From: Pseudomonas sp. Irchel 3E20
GTDB lineage: Bacteria; Pseudomonadota; Gammaproteobacteria; Pseudomonadales; Pseudomonadaceae
Length of the DNA stretch: 64,000 nucleotides
Direction of reading: 5' to 3'
NCBI RefSeq assembly: GCF_900187645.1
Contig: NZ_FYEE01000009.1
Location: forward strand, 1-64,000
Each line of letters begins with the position of its first letter. Positions within the stretch are counted from its first letter, which is position 1. The translations under genes and the position numbers were made by a program. Below, in pieces: positions 37,246 to 46,415 of the stretch. Below the pieces are notes generated by a model. That model was not told the DNA's origin. It was given only the letters and a program-made list of their open reading frames with translations, and did no database searches.

Positions 37246-37277
37246 AAAAACCCGCGTACCAGGGCACACGGGGTTTA
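37246..37277 (-). terminator. Rho-independent terminator of the GntR-family gene
   Basis: Minus strand: AAACCCCG arm, about 14-base loop, CGGGTTTT arm running into TTTTT. Located 19 bases after the regulator stop codon and upstream of the lhgO operator. Confidence 0.7.
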
Positions 37278-37295
37278 ACAGGGGTTTGGGGTGGC

Positions 37296-38006
37296 TTAAT
37301 CGGTGGCGGGCAGTTCCAGCTTCAAGCGCTTGGCCGAGGCCCGCAGGTGGGCGTCGGCACAGGCACTGGCGGCTTGCCGGTCGCCATCGGCGATGGCTTG
37401 GAACAAGGCCTGGTGCTCACGGGCCGCGTCGGCCGAGCCGCCGACCTGGGGGCTGGCCGAGTTTTCCCATGCGGTACGCCGGGCGCTGGCCAACTGGCTG
37501 CGCAAAAAGTCGTGGAAGGCGACGAAGTAGTCGTTCTTGCTGGCCTCGGCGATGGCGCGGTGAAAGGCCACGTCCGCGGCGGCAGCGGCAACGAAGTCGG
37601 TGCGCTTGTCATGCATTTGCTGCAGGGCTTGCTGCATGCGTTGCAGGTCATCCTCGTCGCGGCGCTGGGCGGCAATGGCGGCAGCCTGGGTTTCGATCCA
37701 CAGGCGCATCTCGAACATCTGCGCCAAATCCGGGCGCCGGCCCTGCGGCTCGGGAAAACGGAACACCGTGCCGGCAGGTGTCTTGGAAATGTACGAACCC
37801 AAGCCACGGCGGGCGATCAGCACACCATCGGCCTTGAGCTGGGCAATCGCCTCGCGCACCACCGAGCGGCTGACATTGAGCTGCTCAGCCAATTGCTGTT
37901 CGGTGGGCAGGCGGGCTTCGGGGCCCAATTGGCCGGAGTCGATTTCGGCACGGATCGCGCTGACCACACGCATGACCAGCGAATCGGGGCGTTGGAGTTC
38001 GAGCAT
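37296..38006 (-). CDS. GntR-family (FCD/FadR subfamily) transcriptional regulator
   Basis: 236 aa from the ATG at 38006. The frame is open to a TTG at 38039, but that would place the operator palindrome inside the gene. The winged helix is residues ~8-75 (RLPTEQQLAEQLNVSRSVVREAIAQL..GVLIARRG); the FCD ligand domain follows (MFEMRLWIETQAAAIAAQR; DVAFHRAIAEASKN). It probably represses lhgO and the transporter and itself, responding to a C5 hydroxy- or dicarboxylate. No strong ribosome-binding site is visible at the chosen start. Confidence 0.85.
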   Translation of the reverse strand: MLELQRPDSLVMRVVSAIRAEIDSGQLGPEARLPTEQQLAEQLNVSRSVVREAIAQLKADGVLIARRGLGSYISKTPAGTVFRFPEPQGRRPDLAQMFEMRLWIETQAAAIAAQRRDEDDLQRMQQALQQMHDKRTDFVAAAAADVAFHRAIAEASKNDYFVAFHDFLRSQLASARRTAWENSASPQVGGSADAAREHQALFQAIADGDRQAASACADAHLRASAKRLKLELPATD

Positions 38007-38027
38007 GGTTCTATTCTTATAAGTCAG

Positions 38028-38038
38028 GTTGTCGGACA
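38028..38038. promoter_or_regulatory. Candidate GntR/FCD operator before the regulator gene
   Basis: Perfect palindrome TTGTC-G-GACAA, 22 bases upstream of the regulator ATG, of the TTGTCnGACAA type bound by FCD regulators. It suggests autoregulation. Confidence 0.65.
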
Positions 38039-38123
38039 ATGCCGTTCGCTCGCAGGGATGTCAAGGCTGGGATGAATGTGGAAGCCCCCCACAAAAGCCA
38101 CAGCCACACGGCCACCCTTCCCT

Positions 38124-39125
38124 TCAAGCCCCCGCCCGATAGCGCCCCGGCGTCTGCCCGGTCCACTTACGAAACGCCCGGTGGAACGCACTGGGCTCCT
38201 GGAACCCGGTCTGCTCGGCGATTTCACTCACGCTCAATGTGCCTTGGCGCAGCAGCTCGAACGCCAGGCTGCGGCGCACTTCGTCCTTGATCTGCTGGAA
38301 CGAGCCATGTTCGCGGGCCAAGGTGCGGCGAAAGGTGCTGGGGCTCATTTGTTGTTCCGCGGCCAGGGCCGGCAGGGTCGGCCACTGCCCATAGGCGGTA
38401 CCGCGCAGGCGCTGTTGCACCCGCGCCACCAGGCTTTGCTGGTTGCGAAAGCGGACCACCAGCCACTGTGGGGCGCTGCGCAGGAACACCTTGAGCGAGG
38501 CCAAATCCTGCACCACCGGCAGTGCCAGGTAATGGCTGGAGAATTCGATCTCGGTGCAGGGGGCGCCAAAACTCAGGTGGGTGCCCCACAGCAAGGGGTC
38601 GTCGCGCAGGGATACGCGCTGATGGGCGAACGCGGCGCGGTCGATGCTGATGCGCCGCCCGCCCAGCCAGCACAGCAGGCTAATCATCAGCACCAGAAAG
38701 GTTTCGTCGCCATAGCCCCGGGCCGCGGGGTCGGCGCTGTCGCTGTGTACCCGCAGTACCGCGCGCGGGCCGCGCACGCTGAGCTGGCCGCGAAAGTCGT
38801 GCAGAAACAGGCCGAAGTTGCCCAGGCACTGGCCCAGGGCCTTGCCCAGGTTGGGTTCCTGGATCAGCGCGCGGCAGATCAGGGCAAAGGCACCGGGTGG
38901 CATGCCGTGGCGGTCAAGGCGAAAAAACTCGTCCTGCAATTCGTCGATCTGGATCAGCCACAGCGCCGCAAAAGCACTGGCCGGCACCCGTGCCTGCGGC
39001 TGGCCCAACAGCGCCGGATCGATTCCCGCTTGCGCCAGTACGGCGCGCAGGCGCTGGGGCTGCGCGCCCAAGGCGTGGAGCATGATCTGGGCAAAATACA
39101 GGGCGACTGAGTCTTTTTCGTCCAT
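38124..39125 (-). CDS. AraC-family transcriptional regulator (arabinose-binding-like N-domain)
   Basis: 333 aa from the ATG at 39125, which has GGGGGAGC upstream; the ATG at 39173 lacks one. The N-terminal ~190 residues match the Arabinose_bd type domain (ALGAQPQRLRAVLAQAGIDPALL; CLGNFGLFLHDF..). The C-terminal HTH_18 (MSPSTFRRTLAREHGSFQQIKDEVRRSLAFELL..SVSEIAEQTGFQEPSAFHRAFRKWTGQTPGRYR) is intact. Divergent from the 3-hydroxyacyl-CoA dehydrogenase gene and likely its activator. Confidence 0.87.
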   Translation of the reverse strand: MDEKDSVALYFAQIMLHALGAQPQRLRAVLAQAGIDPALLGQPQARVPASAFAALWLIQIDELQDEFFRLDRHGMPPGAFALICRALIQEPNLGKALGQCLGNFGLFLHDFRGQLSVRGPRAVLRVHSDSADPAARGYGDETFLVLMISLLCWLGGRRISIDRAAFAHQRVSLRDDPLLWGTHLSFGAPCTEIEFSSHYLALPVVQDLASLKVFLRSAPQWLVVRFRNQQSLVARVQQRLRGTAYGQWPTLPALAAEQQMSPSTFRRTLAREHGSFQQIKDEVRRSLAFELLRQGTLSVSEIAEQTGFQEPSAFHRAFRKWTGQTPGRYRAGA

Positions 39126-39301
39126 GGCGGCGGCGCTCCCCCGGCGAGCGGAAAAAGTGGCAAAAAGCGTCATGCCGGGTGACTGCTTATGGCATAGGCC
39201 TGAAACGCGTACGCACCTAGACTGGCGCCATCACCCGGCATGGCAAGCAGCCATGGTACGCCAAGGGGCGCGCCCCTTCTGAACAAAAAAGAGACTTTCT
39301 G

Positions 39302-40153
39302 ATGAACCTACACCGCATCGGCGTGATTGGCGCCGGCACCATGGGCAACGGCATTGCGCAAGTCTGCGCGGCGGCCGGTTTCGACGTGACCCTGCTGGAC
39401 ATCGCTGAACCGGCGCTGCAACGGGCCCTGGCCACCATCGACAAGAACCTCGACCGGCAAGTGGCCAAGCAGGTACTCAGCGCCGAGCAAAAGGACGCCG
39501 CCCTGGCGCGCATCCGCCTGAGCACCGACTACACCAGCCTGGAAGGCGCCGACCTGGTGATCGAAGCCGCCACGGAAAACCTCGACCTCAAGCTGCGCTT
39601 GCTGCAACAGATCGCCGCCCAGGTCAGCACCGAGTGCGTGATCGCCTCCAACACCTCGTCACTGTCGATCACCCAGTTGGCCGCCAGCGTCAGCGTGCCC
39701 GAGCGTTTTATCGGCCTGCACTTTTTCAACCCGGTGCCGATGATGGGCCTGATCGAGGTGATCCGTGGCCTGCAAACCAGCGATGCCACCCACGCCTTGG
39801 CGCTGGAGCTGTCCACGCGCCTGGGCAAGACCGCCATCACCGCCGGCAACCGCCCAGGCTTTGTGGTCAACCGCATTCTGGTGCCGATGATTAACGAAGC
39901 CATCCTGGTGCTACAGGAAGGCCTGGCCAGCGCCGAAGACATCGACGCCGGGATGCGCCTGGGCTGCAACCAGCCCATCGGCCCGCTGGCCCTGGCGGAC
40001 CTGATTGGCCTGGACACCCTGCTGGCGATCCTCGCGGCGTTCTATGAAGGCTTCAACGACAGCAAGTACCGCCCTGCGCCACTGCTCAAGGAAATGGTCG
40101 CCGCCGGCTACCTGGGGCGCAAAAGCGGGCGTGGTTTCCATGCCTATGGCTGA
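39302..40153 (+). CDS. 3-hydroxybutyryl-CoA (3-hydroxyacyl-CoA) dehydrogenase
   Basis: 283 aa, the typical single-function size. NAD-binding IGVIGAGTMGNGIAQVCAAAG; the 3HCDH signature region FIGLHFFNPVPMMGLIEVIRG; C-terminal domain NRPGFVVNRILVPMINEA and GYLGRKSGRGFHAYG. Catalyses reversible oxidation of (S)-3-hydroxyacyl-CoA in fatty acid or aromatic degradation. There are no thiolase or enoyl-CoA hydratase genes beside it, so the pathway cannot be fixed. It overlaps the start of the TetR gene. Confidence 0.9.
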   Translation: MNLHRIGVIGAGTMGNGIAQVCAAAGFDVTLLDIAEPALQRALATIDKNLDRQVAKQVLSAEQKDAALARIRLSTDYTSLEGADLVIEAATENLDLKLRLLQQIAAQVSTECVIASNTSSLSITQLAASVSVPERFIGLHFFNPVPMMGLIEVIRGLQTSDATHALALELSTRLGKTAITAGNRPGFVVNRILVPMINEAILVLQEGLASAEDIDAGMRLGCNQPIGPLALADLIGLDTLLAILAAFYEGFNDSKYRPAPLLKEMVAAGYLGRKSGRGFHAYG

Positions 40154-40736
40154 GCGCTGCGCGCGCTTTGCCCAAAGCCGGGAAAAAGCCCTGGAGCTGT
40201 TCGCCAGCAAGGGGTTCGGCCAGGTCGGCATGCGGGAATTGGCGAGCCACTTGGGCCTGGCACCTGGCTCGCTGTACCACCATTACCCGAGCAAACAGCA
40301 TTTGCTGCTGGACTTGATCGAGGAGTTCTACGACGAACGCCTGGCCGCCCTGCGGCGCATCGCCAAGCGGCCGGGGGCGATGGCGGCGCGGGTGCCGCGC
40401 ATCGTCCAGGCCCACGTGCAACTGCACCGCGAGCTGCCGCTGCACTTTCGCCTGGTGGAGCGCGACAGCCCTTGCCTGAATGAGGAGCAGCAACAACAAG
40501 TGGCCCGCTTGCGTGACGCCTACGAAGGCCAGTTGCTCAGCCTGCTCGGCCAGCAGACCCGTTTGGACGACCCGGCGGTGCGGGCCGCGGGCCATGCCCT
40601 CGCGGCGCTACTCAACAGCGCCCCGGCATGGTTGACAGAGCATGTGCCGCATCAGGATGGCTTGATCGAACACTGGGTGGCGGCCGCCATCGAGCGCCTG
40701 CTGCCCTGCCCCAGGCCGCAGGCGCTGGCGGGTTAG
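40146..40736 (+). CDS. TetR-family transcriptional regulator
   Basis: 196 aa from ATG 40146 (ATG 40140 also possible); the longer frame upstream is a shadow of the dehydrogenase gene. N-terminal HTH: ALELFASKGFGQVGMRELASHLGLAPGSLYHHYPSKQHLL. The C-terminal ligand domain is variable. The start overlaps the dehydrogenase stop, so the two are co-transcribed. It converges with the DUF4174 gene with a 4-base overlap of stop codons. Confidence 0.85.
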   Translation: MAERCARFAQSREKALELFASKGFGQVGMRELASHLGLAPGSLYHHYPSKQHLLLDLIEEFYDERLAALRRIAKRPGAMAARVPRIVQAHVQLHRELPLHFRLVERDSPCLNEEQQQQVARLRDAYEGQLLSLLGQQTRLDDPAVRAAGHALAALLNSAPAWLTEHVPHQDGLIEHWVAAAIERLLPCPRPQALAG

Positions 40737-41269
40737 TCGTCCAAGGGTTTGGGCGGCGCGGCGGGCTTGGCCGGTTTGGTGTGCTTGCCGGGCGTAGCCG
40801 GCACGGCTTCGGCGGGCGGCGCCACGGTGGCGGTGAGTTGTTTTTCGCTGGCGGGGAGTTGGTCGACGGCGGTAAAGATGTCCTTGAGTTCGATGGCGCC
40901 TTCGTCTTCGAGTTTTTTCTCGCCGTCCTTGCCCAGTAAAACCACCTTGATCTTCGAGCCTGCGCCCAACTTCAAGGTACGGATCAAGGCCATGGTGCTT
41001 TGCGGGTCCAGCGCCTTGTCGTCCCGTTTGCCGGTCATGCCCACCAGGGTGTAGAGCACCAGGTTGCGTTCCTTCGCGGCGCTTTGGTTGGCCGGCTCCT
41101 TGAGCGCCTGCTCCAACCGGATCAGGGTCGGGTCCAGGCTATCGCGAGCGATGACGACCAGTGGCCGGGACTTGCCGCGATCCATCGCCAGGGGATTGTC
41201 GTCACCAGCCGCCAGGGCTGGAGCCGCAACGGCCACCCACGTGGCCAGCATCAGGGAACGGATCAACAT
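40733..41269 (-). CDS. DUF4174 domain protein, exported
   Basis: 178 aa from the ATG at 41269, preceded by GGAGGT. Signal peptide of about 20 residues ending APALAA. The DUF4174 core (RPLVVIARDSLDPTLIRLEQAL; LVLYTLVGM; KIKVVLLGKDGEKKLEDEGAIELKDIFTAVDQLP) has a thioredoxin-like look without a CxxC motif. The tail is low-complexity P/A/K (about 35 residues). Family members are small periplasmic proteins of unknown function. Confidence 0.78.
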   Translation of the reverse strand: MLIRSLMLATWVAVAAPALAAGDDNPLAMDRGKSRPLVVIARDSLDPTLIRLEQALKEPANQSAAKERNLVLYTLVGMTGKRDDKALDPQSTMALIRTLKLGAGSKIKVVLLGKDGEKKLEDEGAIELKDIFTAVDQLPASEKQLTATVAPPAEAVPATPGKHTKPAKPAAPPKPLDD

Positions 41270-41329
41270 GGCTACCTCCATTTCATTTTTTTTCAAGCGT
41301 AGTCCAGAGAAGCAGCTTCAAGCTTACCG

Positions 41330-42247
41330 CTAGGCCGTTTGCCGCTTGCCCTGCCACTCCTGTAAGGCAAATTCGACAAAACAGCGCAGCTTGGGCAAAC
41401 GGTAGCGGTCTTGGGCGTACACCAGGTGCATCGCGCGGCTGGGCAAGCGGTAGTCCGGCAACAGGCGCACCAGGCGACCGCTGTGCAGGTCATGGCCCAC
41501 CTGGGCATCGGGCAGCATCACCACGCCCATACCCGCCAACGCGGCGTGGTACAGGCCCGCGGTGCTGTTCATCACCATGGGACCGTCCACCGGCACCAAA
41601 ATATCCCCGTCGGGGCCGTGCAGGCGCCATTGTTTTTCCACCGAGGCCCAGTCATCCCCCGCCGGGTAGCTGAAGGCCAGGCAATCGTGGGCCTGTAGAT
41701 CCGCGGGCGTGCGCGGCGTGCCCCGGCGCGCCAGGTAGGCCGGCGCGGCGCACAGGCTCAGGGTGTAATCGCGCAAGGGCCGGGCGATCAGGCTGCTGGG
41801 TTCCAGGTTGCCCAGGCGCAGGGCCACGTCGAAGGCACTGTCGATCAGGTCCATGCGCCGGTTGCTCAGGGTCACGTCCACCTTCACCTGCGGGTAGCAC
41901 GCCACGAAGCGGCTCAAGGCCGGGGCCAGGCAGGTGGCGCCGAAGGTTTCCGGGGCGGTGACGCGCAAGGTGCCCTGGGGCGCGGCCTGGGTTTGCTCGG
42001 CCAGGCGCTCGGAGTCGGCCACCAAGCCCAGCACTTCCAGGCAGCGCTGGTAATAGCCGTGGCCGAATTCGGTCAAGCGCTGGCGCCGGGTGGTGCGGCT
42101 GAGCAGGCTCACCCCCAGGCGCTGCTCCAGGGCGCGCAAGTGGTTGCCGACCATGGTGGTGGACAGCCCGCACTCCTGAGCGGCCGCGGTCATGCTGCCG
42201 GTCTCGACCACTTTGACGAACACCGTCATTGCCTGGAACAGATCCAT
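41330..42247 (-). CDS. LysR-family transcriptional regulator
   Basis: 305 aa from the ATG at 42247 (AGGG 7 bases upstream). HTH: MTAAAQECGLSTTMVGNHLRALEQRLGVSLLSRTTRRQ. The substrate domain is of the CrgA/DmlR class (GTLRVTAPETFGATCLAPALSRF; GNLEPSSLIARPL). Divergent from the aminotransferase gene, with about 105 bases between them; probable regulator of that gene. Confidence 0.88.
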   Translation of the reverse strand: MDLFQAMTVFVKVVETGSMTAAAQECGLSTTMVGNHLRALEQRLGVSLLSRTTRRQRLTEFGHGYYQRCLEVLGLVADSERLAEQTQAAPQGTLRVTAPETFGATCLAPALSRFVACYPQVKVDVTLSNRRMDLIDSAFDVALRLGNLEPSSLIARPLRDYTLSLCAAPAYLARRGTPRTPADLQAHDCLAFSYPAGDDWASVEKQWRLHGPDGDILVPVDGPMVMNSTAGLYHAALAGMGVVMLPDAQVGHDLHSGRLVRLLPDYRLPSRAMHLVYAQDRYRLPKLRCFVEFALQEWQGKRQTA

Positions 42248-42353
42248 TATCAACCCTGACTTTAAAATGTTTGAACTCGGCCCATGTTTATCCAGCCAAT
42301 GTGGCTAACCATACTGCAAGCACCCCGCTCAATCACCCTCGGAGAGTGCCGAC

Positions 42354-43541
42354 ATGAGCCACGCTTGCCTGATGAACACTTACCAGCCCCTGCCCATCAG
42401 CTTCACCCATGGCCTGGGCACGCGCCTGTGGGACCAACACGGGCGCGAGTACCTCGACGCCATGGCCGGCGTCGCCGTGACTGGCATCGGCCACGCCCAC
42501 CCCCGACTGGTGGCGGCGCTGCGCGAACAGGTCGGCCTGCTGTTGCACACCTCCAACCTCTACGCCATCGACTGGCAGCAACGCCTGGCGCAAAAACTCA
42601 CCCGCCTCGCTGGCCTGGACCGGGTGTTTTTCAACAACTCCGGCGCCGAGGCCAACGAAACCGCGCTGAAACTGGCGCGCCTGCACGGCAGGCAAAAAGG
42701 CATTGCCGCGCCCTTGGTGGTGGTGATGGAGAACGCCTTCCATGGCCGTACCCTCGGCACCCTGTCCGCCAGCGACGGCCCGGCGCTAAGCCCGGGTTTC
42801 GCCCACTTACCGGGGGATTTCCTCAAGTTGCCCTTTGGCGACCTGGCGGCACTGGAGCACGCCACGCAGTTGTATGGCCAGCGGATCGTCGCCGTGCTGC
42901 TGGAGCCGATCCAGGGCGAAAGCGGCATTCAACCGGCGCCGCCCGGTTACCTCAAGGCCGTGCGTGAACACTGCACCCGCCACGGCTGGCTGATGATGCT
43001 CGACGAGATCCAGAGCGGCATGGGCCGTACCGGGCAGTGGTTTGCCTACCAGCACGAAGGCATCGTTCCCGATGTCGTGACCCTGGCCAAGGGCTTGGCC
43101 AATGGCATTCCCATTGGCGCGTGCCTGGCCAGCGAAGCGGCGGCCAGCCTGTTCACCCCCGGCAGCCACGGCAGCACCTTCGGCGGCAACCCGTTGGCGT
43201 GCCGCGCCGCGTGCACGGTGCTGGAGGTGATCGAGGACGAAGGCCTGCTGGCCAACGCCCAACTTCAAGGCGGGCGCTTGCTGGCGCGGCTGCGGGTGGA
43301 GCTGGGCGCGCACCCGCAGGTGGTCGCGGTGCGTGGCCAAGGCTTGATGATCGGCATCGAACTGGCCCGGCCCTGCCGCGAGCTGATGCTCATCGCCGCC
43401 CGCGACCACGGGGTGCTGATAAACGTCACCCGCGGCACCACCATCCGCCTGCTGCCGCCCCTGACCCTGGATGAGCGCGAGGTGGAGATGATCGTGCGCG
43501 GCGTGAGCCGGGCGCTAGAGGCCCTGCCTGTGCTGGCTTGA
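42354..43541 (+). CDS. Class III aminotransferase, acetylornithine-transaminase type (ArgD-like paralogue)
   Basis: 395 aa. PLP-dependent fold type [43 protein letters not shown] and the Schiff-base Lys in [18 protein letters not shown]. The C-terminus has GLMIGIEL and [16 protein letters not shown], as in acetylornithine/succinylornithine transaminases. The stand-alone position beside a LysR regulator suggests a catabolic or secondary copy rather than the arginine-biosynthesis enzyme. Confidence 0.85.
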   Translation: MSHACLMNTYQPLPISFTHGLGTRLWDQHGREYLDAMAGVAVTGIGHAHPRLVAALREQVGLLLHTSNLYAIDWQQRLAQKLTRLAGLDRVFFNNSGAEANETALKLARLHGRQKGIAAPLVVVMENAFHGRTLGTLSASDGPALSPGFAHLPGDFLKLPFGDLAALEHATQLYGQRIVAVLLEPIQGESGIQPAPPGYLKAVREHCTRHGWLMMLDEIQSGMGRTGQWFAYQHEGIVPDVVTLAKGLANGIPIGACLASEAAASLFTPGSHGSTFGGNPLACRAACTVLEVIEDEGLLANAQLQGGRLLARLRVELGAHPQVVAVRGQGLMIGIELARPCRELMLIAARDHGVLINVTRGTTIRLLPPLTLDEREVEMIVRGVSRALEALPVLA

Positions 43542-43563
43542 CTACGGCTGTGGGAGCAGGCGT

Positions 43564-43974
43564 TCAAGCCTCTAACGGCACCGCAAACACCCCATTGGCC
43601 CGGGCCACCGTCCGCTCGCCGACTTCCAGCACCACGGTGGCGAAGGCCATTTGCCGGCCGCGCTTGGCGTGCTCCAGGCGCACGCTCAGCCATTCGCCGA
43701 TTTTCACCGAGCCCAGGTAATCCAGGTGCATGCTCGCGGTTATCAAGGGCAGCGGTGGGTCGCTGGAAAACGCCATGGCGTAGCCCATGCCCACGTCCGC
43801 CAGGGTCGCCAGCACCCCACCGTGCAAGGTGCCGCGGCCATTGGCGTGGCGCGGCTCGATGAGCAGGCCGACTTCCAGTTGCAGCCCAAGGCCCCGGCAG
43901 TACACCGGGCCGATCAGGTCGAGCAAGGGGCTGCTGCGGGGCAACGCGACAAAACCTTCGGGGATGGTACTCAC
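43564..43974 (-). CDS. PaaI-type hotdog-fold thioesterase
   Basis: 136 aa from a GTG at 43974 with GGAGT upstream; the 211-residue open frame runs back over the neighbouring LysR gene and is not credible. Hotdog signature ANGRGTLHGGVLATLADVGMGYAM, with the Asp of the active-site helix, and LITASMHLDYLGSVKIGEWL. Likely hydrolyses an acyl-CoA; substrate unknown. Divergent from the following LysR gene. Confidence 0.82.
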   Translation of the reverse strand: MSTIPEGFVALPRSSPLLDLIGPVYCRGLGLQLEVGLLIEPRHANGRGTLHGGVLATLADVGMGYAMAFSSDPPLPLITASMHLDYLGSVKIGEWLSVRLEHAKRGRQMAFATVVLEVGERTVARANGVFAVPLEA

Positions 43975-44118
43975 GGGCAGGCACTCCACTGGCGACAAAG
44001 CCTCACCATGAATCCCCCGAGGCCCGCCCGACAGCCTTATCCACGGCGCAAATCCCCGTTCATTTGCGCGGCTGTGGCACGATGGCAGCCCTTCGCGCCC
44101 CAAGAAGGACCTTGCGCC

Positions 44119-45018
44119 ATGATCGAAACCCGCCTGCTGCGCCAATTCATCGCCGTCGCCCAAGAGCTGCATTTCAGCAAGGCCGCCGCTCGCCTGCACA
44201 TGGCCCAGCCGCCCTTAAGCCAGGCCATCAGCCGCCTAGAAGACAAACTCGGGGTGGCGCTGTTCATCCGCAGCAAACCCGGCGTGCAACTGACGCCGGC
44301 CGGCCGGGCCTTTCTGGACACGGCCTATACCACCCTGCGCGGCCTGGAGCTGGGCATCGACCACGCCCGGCAAGTGGCCCGCGGCGTGGCCGGCACCCTC
44401 ACTGTCAGCGCCCTGTCCCTGGCGTGCTACGACACCTTGCTCGACAGCCTGCAAGGCTTTCGCCAGGCGTTGCCCCAGGTGCGGCTGGTGCTGCTGGAAA
44501 TGCCCTCGGCAGAGCAGGCCCGGGCCCTGCTGGCCGGCGAGGTGGACATCGGGTTTCTGCGCCAGGTGCGCTTTGACAGTGAGCAGATGGAGTGCGTCGA
44601 GGTGCTGCGCGAACCCCTGCTGCTGGCCCTGCCCGCCACGCACCCCAAGGCGGGCGTCACGCCCATCGAACTGCGCGACTGTGCCGACGAGGACTTTGTA
44701 TTCACCCCCCAGCCTCTGGGCAGCGGTTATCACCAACAGCTGATCGGCCTGTGCGAAGCCGCCGGGTTTTACCCACGGGTGGTGCAGGAAGCAGCGCAGA
44801 TGCACACCCTGATCGCCCTGGTCGGCCGGGGTTTCGGCGTGGCCCTGGTGCCCGCCTCCATCGCCAGCGCCGTGGCCCGCAGCGATGTGGTGCTGCGCCC
44901 GCTGGCCCAGGTCGGCGCCCAGCCCAACCCGGGCATCAGCCTGTTCATGTGCTGGGCCCGCAGCAACCCTTCGCCTTTGCTTGAGCCCCTGCGGGCCTTG
45001 GTGCTGGCGCCACGCTGA
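44119..45018 (+). CDS. LysR-family transcriptional regulator
   Basis: 299 aa from the ATG at 44119 (GAAGGAC upstream). HTH: LHFSKAAARLHMAQPPLSQAISRLEDKLGVALFIRS. The effector domain GTLTVSALSLACYDTLLDSL..LLAGEVDIGFLR resembles the BenM/CatM class. Its neighbours are the thioesterase (divergent) and the MFS gene downstream; either may be its target. Confidence 0.87.
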   Translation: MIETRLLRQFIAVAQELHFSKAAARLHMAQPPLSQAISRLEDKLGVALFIRSKPGVQLTPAGRAFLDTAYTTLRGLELGIDHARQVARGVAGTLTVSALSLACYDTLLDSLQGFRQALPQVRLVLLEMPSAEQARALLAGEVDIGFLRQVRFDSEQMECVEVLREPLLLALPATHPKAGVTPIELRDCADEDFVFTPQPLGSGYHQQLIGLCEAAGFYPRVVQEAAQMHTLIALVGRGFGVALVPASIASAVARSDVVLRPLAQVGAQPNPGISLFMCWARSNPSPLLEPLRALVLAPR

Positions 45019-45101
45019 AAAGTATCAAGACGCCACTTATTTAATATTTCCCGCAGCGGGCGCGGGTGGCCACTCTGTAGGCCGAACTTATGGGCGCGAA
45101 A

Positions 45102-45193
45102 CCTGTGGGGCTCTGCCCGCGATGGGGCCGGTACAGCCACTCAATCTCCAGCGCCAGGGCCGCCGCTATCGCGGGCAAGCCCGCTCCCACAGG
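45102..45193. repeat. REPIN before the MFS gene
   Basis: CCTGTGGGGCTCTGCCCGCG and the inverse TATCGCGGGCAAGCCCGCTCCCACAGG flank a spacer. The first core is degenerate. Confidence 0.75.
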
Positions 45194-45236
45194 TTCGGTG
45201 TGCACAGTCAATTCCTTTGTCTTGCGGAAGCCCCCT

Positions 45237-46415
45237 ATGCCTGCAGTGATCTACCTCTTTTCCCTCTGCACCTTCGCCTTCGGCCTGTCCGAGTTTGTAT
45301 TGGCCGGGTTGGTGTCGGTGATGGCCGATGACCTGCACGCCCCGGTGGCCGAGGTCGGCTCAGCGATTGCCGCCTACGCCTTGGGCGCGGCCATTGGCGC
45401 ACCGATCCTCACGGCGCTGGCCCATGCCTGGAGCGACAAGGCCCTGCTGCTGACCACCCTCGGCGTGCTGGCCCTGGGCAGCCTGGCGATTGGCGTCGCC
45501 CCGGACCTGCTCACCCTGCATGGCATCCGCTTTGTCATTGGCCTGGCCCACGGCGTGTTCATGGCCGTGGCCTCCAACGTGGCGGTCAAGTGCGTACCGG
45601 CGGATCAGTCCGGGCGGGCCTTGGCGCTGGTGTGGTTGGGCCTGACCCTGTCGGTGGCCCTCGGCGTGCCGCTGGGCACCTACCTGGGCAGCGTCTGGTC
45701 ATGGCGGCTGGTGTTTGTCGCCATCGGCGCTTTGGGCTTGCTCAGCAGCCTGGGCCTGGTGTGGCTGATGCCTCGCGCGCCGGCCACGCCTGCGGGTGCC
45801 GGGGCGCTGGCCGGCCTACGCGCTGCGCTGCACCGGCAACTGCTGATGGCAGCGGCCCTGGCGATGCTGGTGAGTGTGGCGACGTTCGCCTTCTTTACCT
45901 TTGTCTCGCCGTACCTGCTGCACATCAGCGCCGTCAGCCACGCCACCCTGAGCCTGGCGATGCTGCTGTTTGGCGGCTGTTCGATTTTGGGCAATATGCT
46001 CGGTGGCCAGTGGGCCGACCGCTACTCGGTGACCCATTGCCTGTACCTGGCGCTGGGCGCCTTGGCCCTGGACATGGTGGGGCTGTACCTGTGGCGTGAG
46101 CAGCCCTGGGTGATGTTGCTGCTGGTGGGGCTGCTGGGGGTGTTGTTCTTCGCCATCGTCACCCTTTCCACCCTGCGTTTGCTGCGCCTGGCCAACCACT
46201 ACATCCCGCGCTACAGCGCCGTGGCGGCGGGCCTGAACATCGCTTCGTTCAACCTGGGCACCGCCATTGGCGGTGCGGCCAGCGGCGTGCTGATCCACCT
46301 CGCGGGGCTGGCCTGGGTGCCGCTGCTCGGTGCGCTGGCAGCGTTGGCGGCCATGGCCCTGCTATGGGTGCAGGGCCGTTGGCTGGTGCCTCAGGAACAT
46401 CCCGCCGTTGGCTGA
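45237..46415 (+). CDS. MFS transporter, DHA1/AraJ-like exporter
   Basis: 392 aa from the ATG at 45237 (GGAAG upstream); the longer frame reads through the REPIN. Twelve spans. Family motifs FAFGLSEFVLAGLVSVMADDL, GAAIGAPILTALAHAWSDK, RFVIGLAHGVFMAVASNVA. Proton-driven efflux of a sugar, amino acid or drug is likely; substrate unknown. Convergent with pqiC, overlapping its end by 25 bases. Confidence 0.82.
   Translation: MPAVIYLFSLCTFAFGLSEFVLAGLVSVMADDLHAPVAEVGSAIAAYALGAAIGAPILTALAHAWSDKALLLTTLGVLALGSLAIGVAPDLLTLHGIRFVIGLAHGVFMAVASNVAVKCVPADQSGRALALVWLGLTLSVALGVPLGTYLGSVWSWRLVFVAIGALGLLSSLGLVWLMPRAPATPAGAGALAGLRAALHRQLLMAAALAMLVSVATFAFFTFVSPYLLHISAVSHATLSLAMLLFGGCSILGNMLGGQWADRYSVTHCLYLALGALALDMVGLYLWREQPWVMLLLVGLLGVLFFAIVTLSTLRLLRLANHYIPRYSAVAAGLNIASFNLGTAIGGAASGVLIHLAGLAWVPLLGALAALAAMALLWVQGRWLVPQEHPAVG

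Noticed and set aside
43549-43570. REP element after the aminotransferase gene
   Set aside because: Only one short core (GTGGGAGCAGGC) is present without an inverted partner; it may be a remnant but is too short to call.
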